A DNA stretch of 7,430 nt from Candidatus Methanolliviera sp. GoM_asphalt. GTDB lineage: Archaea; Halobacteriota; Methanoliparia; Methanoliparales; Methanoliparaceae. The notes below the pieces were generated by a model. The model was not told where the DNA came from and did no database searches. It worked only from the letters and a program-made list of their open reading frames with translations. Below are positions 1-4,442 of this stretch, in pieces (within the stretch, counting starts at the first letter, position 1; each line of letters opens with the position of its first letter). The translations under genes and the position numbers were made by a program. The DNA lies in NCBI GenBank assembly GCA_902158745.1, contig CABGHH010000076.1:1-7430 (forward strand), written 5' to 3'.

Positions 1-154
1 ATATGTTTTGGTTGTTGGGTTTAGGTATATTGATGAAGTATGGGTGATACGTTTTTATGTAGTGCGGAAAATAAGTTATTAGAAAACTCTCTATAGAACT
101 TCTGTAATTACGCAAGAAGTATAGTGAGTATGATATAAAAATAGGTAGGTTTTC
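1..154. other. AT-rich intergenic or upstream region
   Basis: No gene is supported here. One plus-strand frame is open from the left edge to a TAG at 80-82 (26 codons), which could be the tail of an upstream gene but is short enough to be chance. An imperfect inverted repeat has arms CTAT plus ACTTCT (91-94, 98-103) and AGAAGT plus ATAG (115-124), with a 3-base bulge on the left arm. It may lie near the promoter or 5' leader of the nuclease gene. The TATA-like string at 132-141 is too close to the ATG at 155 to be a normal archaeal TATA box for that gene. An AGGTAGGT stretch at 143-150 is the likely ribosome binding site. Confidence 0.5.
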
Positions 155-910
155 ATGGAGATCTATTCGTATTCCCATATAAATACATTTGAGAACTGCC
201 CCCTCAGATACAGGTATCGATACATAGATCGGATAAAAGTCGATACTAAGTTTGTTGAGGCATTTATGGGATCAAGAGTCCATAAAAGCCTTGAAAAATT
301 ATATAGAGATGATATATGGGATAAAGAATCTTCTCTTAAGAGCCTGTTGGATTTTTACCATTCGAACTGGGAGAAGAATTGGCATGACAGCGTTATAATC
401 GTTCGAAAGGAATATTCTAGGGAGCATTACAGGGAGATTGGAAGAAGATCTCTGGAGCAATATTACAAGAGATATTTTCCGTTTGATCAGACAGAGATCC
501 GCGCACTCGAAAAACGAATTGAAATACCCCTCGATGATTTTAGATTTGTCGGGTACATCGACAGATTATCTCGGAGAGTTGATGGCACCTATGAAATTCA
601 TGACTACAAGACCTCTTCAAGATTGCCGCTAAAGCATGATATAGATGAAGATTGGCAGTTGGCGATCTATCAGCTCGGCATCCAAGAATGGGACGATGTG
701 AATGATGTTGATCTAATATGGCACTATCTCGTATTTGACAAAGAATTCAGATCGAAGAGAAGTCCTGAAACCCTGGAGAATTTAAAAAGAGAGATCGTTT
801 CAAAGATCAACGATATTAAAGATACTTCAGATTTTGAACCGAAGAAATCTCCGCTCTGCGGATGGTGTGCATACCAGAATCTCTGTTCAGCTGGAAAAAG
901 ATCTTTTTAG
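155..910 (+). CDS. RecB/Cas4-like PD-(D/E)XK nuclease with predicted Fe-S cluster
   Basis: Predicted DNA exonuclease of the PD-(D/E)XK superfamily (PDDEXK_1, RecB/AddB/Cas4 clan), 251 residues, cytoplasmic. The nuclease motifs appear in order: H43 in GSRVHKSLE, D136 in GYIDR, D150-Y-K152 in HDYKTS, and the QLAIYQLG motif starting at Q168. C15 near the N terminus and C235, C238, C244 (C-x2-C-x5-C) near the C terminus match the split four-cysteine pattern that holds a 4Fe-4S cluster in Cas4 and AddB. The length fits a stand-alone Cas4-like nuclease with no helicase domain. The start is ATG at 155, preceded by AGGTAGGT at 143-150. No cas gene or CRISPR array lies in the window, so a CRISPR adaptation role is not supported; repair or recombination is more likely. 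The nuclease fold is clear, the biological role is not. Confidence 0.88.
   Translation: MEIYSYSHINTFENCPLRYRYRYIDRIKVDTKFVEAFMGSRVHKSLEKLYRDDIWDKESSLKSLLDFYHSNWEKNWHDSVIIVRKEYSREHYREIGRRSLEQYYKRYFPFDQTEIRALEKRIEIPLDDFRFVGYIDRLSRRVDGTYEIHDYKTSSRLPLKHDIDEDWQLAIYQLGIQEWDDVNDVDLIWHYLVFDKEFRSKRSPETLENLKREIVSKINDIKDTSDFEPKKSPLCGWCAYQNLCSAGKRSF
895..908 (+). terminator. 14-bp palindrome with T5 tract at the nuclease gene end, possible terminator
   Basis: AAAAAGATCTTTTT is a perfect 14-base palindrome covering the last codons of the nuclease gene and ends in five T (904-908) just before the TAG is completed. Oligo-T on the non-template strand is the main signal for factor-independent termination in archaea. 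The tract is short, so this is only a candidate and the palindrome may be coincidental coding sequence. Confidence 0.3.
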
Positions 911-913
911 GGC

Positions 914-938
914 AGATCATCACACACTGGTATGATCT
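914..938. repeat. Inverted repeat upstream of the CoA-transferase promoter
   Basis: The arms AGATCAT (914-920) and ATGATCT (932-938) are exact reverse complements around an 11-base spacer. The dyad lies between two genes and about 17 bases upstream of the TATA-like element at 956. It could be a hairpin at the end of the nuclease transcript or a binding site for a dimeric regulator of the downstream operon. No T-run follows, which argues against a bacterial-style terminator. Confidence 0.4.
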
Positions 939-955
939 TTACTCGTGGCGAAAAG

Positions 956-964
956 TTAAATATA
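956..964 (+). promoter_or_regulatory. Archaeal TATA-like promoter element for the CoA-transferase operon
   Basis: TTAAATATA preceded by the purine-rich GAAAAG (950-955) resembles a TFB recognition element plus TATA box. Its centre is about 27 bases before the ATG at 987, the normal archaeal distance from TATA box to transcription start. The transcript may therefore begin at or very near the start codon, giving a leaderless or almost leaderless mRNA. The only Shine-Dalgarno-like string, AGGT at 972-975, is weak and somewhat distant. Confidence 0.45.
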
Positions 965-986
965 GTTTGATAGGTAAGACTTTATC

Positions 987-2834
987 ATGCCCGCCAAAAA
1001 CCCAAAATTCAAAACCGTGGAAGAAGCGATCGATAGACTAATAAGAGATGTGCGTCCAGGAGATAGGGTTTTTATCGGTTCTGGGGCAGGCCAACCACAG
1101 TTACTGGTCAAAGGTTTGATGGAGCGCGTCAAGTGGTTATCCGATACAGAATTTTTCAATACGTTGGGGTTGGGCATGGAAACATTTGTCGGACCAGAAT
1201 TTACAGATATCGTCCATCACAACACCTTTTTCATCGCTCCAGATGTAAGAAAAGCCGTTTCAGAGGGGCGCGCGGATTACACACCGATCTTTCTCTCCCA
1301 AGTCCCAGAATTGTTTAAAAGCGGAAAGATTCCGCTCGATGCGGCATTGATCCAGGTCTCACCGCCAGATGCTCATGGATACTGCAGCTTTGGGATATCG
1401 GTGGACGTCACAAAGGCCGCCGCGGAGAGCGCGAAGATGGTGATTGCCGAGGTAAATCCGCAGATGCCGAGGACACGAGGGGACACCTTCATCCACGTGG
1501 ATGATATTGATCTCTTGGTTAAGAATGATACACCCCTATTAGAATATAAATTCAGAGAGCCTGATGAGATTGGAAGGACGATAGGGAGATATGCTTCCCA
1601 ATTGGTCGAAGACGGATCCACCCTACAGACCGGTATTGGTGTGACATCATCTGCAGCCATACCATTTTTAAAGGATAAGAAAGATCTCGGCATTCACACG
1701 GAGATGTTCACGGACGATCTGATCCCATTGATGGAGACGGGTGCCATCACGAATGAGAAGAAGACGCTTCACCGGGGCAAGATCGTCGCTTCTTTCTGTA
1801 TGGGAAGTAGGCGTCTGTATGACTTCGTTGACGACAATCCGATCTTTGAATTTCACCCGACGGAGTACACGAACAACCCGTTCGTCATCGCAAAGAACGA
1901 GAAGATGGTCGCGATAAACGCCGCGCTGGAGGTGGATATAACCGGACAGGTCTGTGCGGATTCCTTGGGTTACCACTTTTTTTCCGGATTGGGCGGGCAC
2001 GCGGATTTCATCAGGGGTGCATCTCTCTCAAAGGGAGGGAAATCGATCATCGTTCTCCCTTCAACCGCGATGAATGGCAAGGTTTCGAGGATCGTCTCCC
2101 ATCTGAAGGAGGGGGCAGGGGTCATTGCCACGCGTGGAGATGTCCACTACGTGATAACGGAGTGGGGCATCGCGTATCTTCATGGAAAGAGCATCAGGGA
2201 GCGGGCGATGGCACTCATCAACATTGCTCATCCAAAATTCAGGGAAGAACTCCTAAAAGCGGCAAAAGAACATCTATATGTCCATCCAGATCAGGTAGCA
2301 CTGAAATATGCATCTTATGACCAAAAAAAATATGAGATGACGATGAAAACCCCGAAGGGAAAGATCTACTTCAGACCCATAAGATTTTCTGATGGACCAA
2401 TCATCAGAGAACTCTATCACTCCGTCTCCAAGGAGACGATCTACACGAGATATTTCACTCCATTGCGCATGACCGAGGATCGTATAGATAAACTCGTAAA
2501 TATCGATTATAGGGATGAGATGAGGATCGTTGGTACGGTATGGGAGGGGGAGATAGAGAGAGCCGTTGCCACCGGGGTCTATATTGTAGATCACGCCTCT
2601 TCCATGGCAGAATTTGCCCTCTTGATCCACGACGACTGGCAAAATATAGGAGTGGGAACTTCTCTCTTCGAGTATCTCATCAAAGTGGCAAAGCAAAATG
2701 GGGTACGCGGCTTCAAGGCGACCATATTGGCACAAAATAGAAGGATGCTTGATTTAGTTTATAAATCGGGTTATAAGGTCGAAAGCCACCTCGATGATTG
2801 GGTATATTCCGTATCCTTTAAATTTGATTCATAA
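987..2834 (+). CDS. Acetyl-CoA hydrolase/CoA-transferase fused to a GNAT acetyltransferase
   Basis: Residues 1 to about 440 form a class I CoA-transferase of the acetyl-CoA hydrolase/4-hydroxybutyrate CoA-transferase type, which moves CoA between carboxylic acids through a glutamyl-CoA thioester. E239 in GIHTEMFTDD sits where these enzymes carry the catalytic glutamate, and a typical glycine-rich stretch (FFSGLGGHADFIRGA) follows at 331-345. Residues about 457-612 form a GNAT domain with the acetyl-CoA-binding motif Q552-N-I-G-V-G557. Stand-alone transferases have roughly 430-450 residues, so the C-terminal third is a true extra domain. The same domain order is known in bacteria and archaea. 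Likely roles are acyl-CoA or acetate metabolism, with the GNAT domain perhaps acetylating lysines of this or related enzymes; the acyl substrate cannot be read from the sequence. The gene is followed 9 bases later by the DUF2124-like gene. An A8 run lies in the interdomain linker. Confidence 0.9.
   Translation: MPAKNPKFKTVEEAIDRLIRDVRPGDRVFIGSGAGQPQLLVKGLMERVKWLSDTEFFNTLGLGMETFVGPEFTDIVHHNTFFIAPDVRKAVSEGRADYTPIFLSQVPELFKSGKIPLDAALIQVSPPDAHGYCSFGISVDVTKAAAESAKMVIAEVNPQMPRTRGDTFIHVDDIDLLVKNDTPLLEYKFREPDEIGRTIGRYASQLVEDGSTLQTGIGVTSSAAIPFLKDKKDLGIHTEMFTDDLIPLMETGAITNEKKTLHRGKIVASFCMGSRRLYDFVDDNPIFEFHPTEYTNNPFVIAKNEKMVAINAALEVDITGQVCADSLGYHFFSGLGGHADFIRGASLSKGGKSIIVLPSTAMNGKVSRIVSHLKEGAGVIATRGDVHYVITEWGIAYLHGKSIRERAMALINIAHPKFREELLKAAKEHLYVHPDQVALKYASYDQKKYEMTMKTPKGKIYFRPIRFSDGPIIRELYHSVSKETIYTRYFTPLRMTEDRIDKLVNIDYRDEMRIVGTVWEGEIERAVATGVYIVDHASSMAEFALLIHDDWQNIGVGTSLFEYLIKVAKQNGVRGFKATILAQNRRMLDLVYKSGYKVESHLDDWVYSVSFKFDS
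2323..2330 (+). other. A8 slippery tract at the transferase/GNAT junction
   Basis: Eight A bases lie in codons 446-448 (CAA AAA AAA, then TAT), within the linker between the two domains. A -1 shift reads ATA then TGA (2333-2335); a +1 shift reads ATG AGA TGA (stop 2338-2340). Either slip would end the protein at about 450 residues, the size of a complete stand-alone CoA-transferase. I see no upstream Shine-Dalgarno-like stimulator and did not identify a downstream structure. The sequence is certain; a functional role is inferred. Confidence 0.35.
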
Positions 2835-2841
2835 GGGGGGG
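2835..2841 (+). promoter_or_regulatory. G7 ribosome-binding tract of the DUF2124-like gene
   Basis: Seven consecutive G bases follow directly after the TAA of the CoA-transferase gene and end two bases before the ATG at 2844. This is the only purine-rich element that could act as a Shine-Dalgarno site, although its spacing is shorter than usual. With a 9-base intergenic gap, translation of the two genes is probably coupled. Confidence 0.5.
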
Positions 2842-2843
2842 AA

Positions 2844-3320
2844 ATGAACTATAGAGGAATAAATGGTCTATTGACAGCGTTTGTTGAGTCCGTAAAGGAT
2901 TTGGATAAGGAAGCAAGGGTCACATTTGCCGGATCGGTCGGTGTATGTACACCGTTCGTAGAACTCCTCGCGTATTCGGTTAGGAATAAAGGTTTTGAGA
3001 TGGCATTTATCCCAGACGCCATCGTTAAAGATGCAAGGAAGATGAAGTTGATCGAGAGGATAGGCTATCAGGTGATCGATGAAGAAGCCGATCCGAATGA
3101 TAGTGACACCGTTGTGATATTGGGGGGATTGGCAATGCCTTTTTCCAAAAAAACGGCAGAAGATATCCTAAAGATGATCGATGAAATATCAAATAAAAAG
3201 ACGAAGATCATCGGAGTGGGATTTATGGGGATATTCGAGAAACAAAGTTGGATGGATAGAATCGATTTCGACGTGGTGATAGATGGAACGATCGACCCCG
3301 TTAGGATCATTCGATCATGA
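2844..3320 (+). CDS. DUF2124-family archaeal protein of unknown function
   Basis: A 158-residue soluble alpha/beta protein that I assign, by recall of the family pattern, to DUF2124 (PF09897), an archaeal family common in methanogens with no established activity. Three glycine-rich turns follow predicted beta-strands: GSVGVCTPF at 30-38, ILGGLAMP at 92-99 and GVGFMGIF at 124-131. This suggests a Rossmann-like fold that may bind a nucleotide or cofactor. It has no signal peptide, membrane segment or recognisable catalytic motif. It starts at ATG 2844 after the G7 tract, 9 bases behind the CoA-transferase/GNAT gene, so the two are probably co-transcribed and may be functionally related, although no biochemical link is known to me. 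Its last 14 bases overlap the end of ribL on the other strand. The coding call is strong; the family name is moderately sure. Confidence 0.8.
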   Translation: MNYRGINGLLTAFVESVKDLDKEARVTFAGSVGVCTPFVELLAYSVRNKGFEMAFIPDAIVKDARKMKLIERIGYQVIDEEADPNDSDTVVILGGLAMPFSKKTAEDILKMIDEISNKKTKIIGVGFMGIFEKQSWMDRIDFDVVIDGTIDPVRIIRS

Positions 3321-3738
3321 ACGTTTCTCTTTCCACGATCTTCTTGCATATCTTCGCACTGGAACAGAGATCACAATCTAATGACTTCTTTATTCTGACA
3401 ACATCTGCTTTAATACCTCTCTTTTTAAGCTCCCCTTCGAGCACTCTTTCATCAAAATATTGGTCGTGACCGAGAGCTATTATATCTGGCTTTATCTCGT
3501 ATAATCTCTCGAAGATGTCGCCTTCGCTCCCAAGAATAGCCTTGTCCACGACCTTCAAGGAGGAGATCATCTTCAACCTCTGCTCCTCCGATATGATCGG
3601 TTTTGGTTTGTGTTTTATATTTCTCTCTCTCGCCACGATCACATATAACTCATCTCCAAGCGCTTTTGCCTCTTCCAAGTATAACAGGTGTCCTGGATGT
3701 AATACATCGAACGTCCCCGTCGCCAAAACTTTCACCAT
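3307..3738 (-). CDS. ribL: FAD synthetase RibL (archaeal cytidylyltransferase-like)
   Basis: Archaeal FAD synthetase, which adenylates FMN with ATP to make FAD; it is unrelated to the bacterial bifunctional RibF. The 143-residue protein is one nucleotidyltransferase domain: GTFDVLHPGH at 8-17 contains the HxGH ATP-binding motif (H14, H17), ISEEQR at 49-54 matches the position of the family's second signature, and GHDQYF begins at 90. The C-terminal cysteines C122, C125 and C131 fit the archaeal RibL type, in which conserved C-terminal cysteines are known to matter for activity. Length and domain match Methanocaldococcus RibL. The ATG (3738-3736) overlaps the end of the JAMM gene by 7 bases, and the GAGG of its ribosome site (3746-3743) is inside that gene, so translation is probably coupled. 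A glycerol-3-phosphate cytidylyltransferase is the closest alternative, less likely given the cysteines. Confidence 0.88.
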   Translation of the reverse strand: MVKVLATGTFDVLHPGHLLYLEEAKALGDELYVIVARERNIKHKPKPIISEEQRLKMISSLKVVDKAILGSEGDIFERLYEIKPDIIALGHDQYFDERVLEGELKKRGIKADVVRIKKSLDCDLCSSAKICKKIVERETFMIE

Positions 3739-4208
3739 TCTTCCTCGTCTCCATAATCGAATTCGATTTCCACTACTTGAATATCCACCTTCTCTCCGCG
3801 AGAATCATATGCACCCCAAGAATCTTTTGAATATGGATACCCTGTGATTATATGGACGAACCCTTTTCGCCGGAAGAGGTGAAGATCTGCGTCAGACGGT
3901 GTAAAATTTCCGCTCGGATGACTGTGGACGGTTCCCACTACCGATATACCCATAGGAATATTATAAAGATCCATCAAAGCCCCTCTCCCAGAACTGTGTG
4001 TACCGGGGACGAGCAAAACTTCTTTTATTATCCCTTCTTCTCCTCTCAAAAGCCCAACAAATTCTTTTGGATGTGAAGATTTGCTGGCTTCGAGTATGAA
4101 CATCATCGTCGATCTGGCGATACCCTCAATTCTTTTTGATCTCTTCATCATGATCATCTTTAATGGAAGCTCCATCATTCTCTCCATATATCCCGTTATT
4201 TTTTTCAT
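3732..4208 (-). CDS. JAMM/MPN+ zinc metallopeptidase, possible desampylase
   Basis: Zinc-dependent isopeptidase of the JAMM (Mov34/MPN/PAD-1) family. In archaea, members such as HvJAMM1 remove ubiquitin-like SAMP proteins from their targets. With the ATG at 4208-4206 the protein has 158 residues. The catalytic set is complete: E49 in KEFVGLL, then H95-S-H97, S105 and D108 in HSHPSGNFTPSDAD, an exact H-x-H-x7-S-x2-D motif. I prefer this ATG because GGAAG (4218-4214) lies 5 bases before it; an in-frame TTG at 4220 would add four residues and lacks a clear ribosome site. The first 21 residues hold seven methionines and form an extra N-terminal segment before the core domain. The C terminus is acidic. 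The gene overlaps ribL by 7 bases. No ubiquitin-like, E1 or E2 gene is in the window, so the substrate is unknown. Confidence 0.88.
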   Translation of the reverse strand: MKKITGYMERMMELPLKMIMMKRSKRIEGIARSTMMFILEASKSSHPKEFVGLLRGEEGIIKEVLLVPGTHSSGRGALMDLYNIPMGISVVGTVHSHPSGNFTPSDADLHLFRRKGFVHIITGYPYSKDSWGAYDSRGEKVDIQVVEIEFDYGDEEEW

Positions 4209-4235
4209 CACATCTTCCAATTCGGCTTCAGCCTG

Positions 4236-4436
4236 TCAATAGTGGAAAATAGGATATTTATAGAGGATAATAGGATATGTGAAATACATAAATACTCCAA
4301 AAAACAGCCCTTCAATTAATCCGCTAATCAGCGGAGCAGGCATCTTCAGAATGGGCAAGTTAATTATTACCGTGAAAATTCCAAAGATAATTCCCTGTAG
4401 TAAAGAAAATTTTAGGCGCCCATCATATCGAAGCAT
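4236..4436 (-). CDS. Small two-helix membrane protein with glycine zipper
   Basis: A 66-residue protein of no family I recognise. A short basic N terminus (R3, R7, K9) leads into a first hydrophobic helix at about 11-30, a turn (KMPAP, 31-35) and a second helix at about 36-59. The second helix contains G39-x3-G43-x3-G47, a glycine zipper of the kind that packs membrane helices together, with a buried E42; the first has G15-x3-G19. Support for a real gene: an AGGTGA ribosome site (4452-4447) 10 bases before the ATG, a gap of only 6 bases after the helicase-nuclease gene, and 27 bases before the JAMM start. A competing plus-strand frame over the same bases lacks this context. It may be a membrane anchor, a subunit or a small membrane effector; nothing in the sequence decides between these. 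Confidence 0.65.
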   Translation of the reverse strand: MLRYDGRLKFSLLQGIIFGIFTVIINLPILKMPAPLISGLIEGLFFGVFMYFTYPIILYKYPIFHY

Positions 4437-4442
4437 ATTGTA

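Noticed and set aside
1668..2000. 110-codon minus-strand frame, and a similar one at 1373-1693
   Set aside because: Both are shadows within the CoA-transferase, which has conserved family motifs on the plus strand.
2274..2735. 153-codon minus-strand frame
   Set aside because: Antisense to the GNAT domain of the fusion protein; no recognisable motif or operon context.
3068..3349. 93-codon minus-strand frame over the DUF2124-like gene
   Set aside because: Shadow frame; the plus-strand gene has ribosome-site support and tight operon spacing.
3515..3847. Plus-strand frames across ribL and the JAMM gene (3515-3847, 3603-3830)
   Set aside because: Antisense to two genes with intact catalytic motifs; the translations look random.
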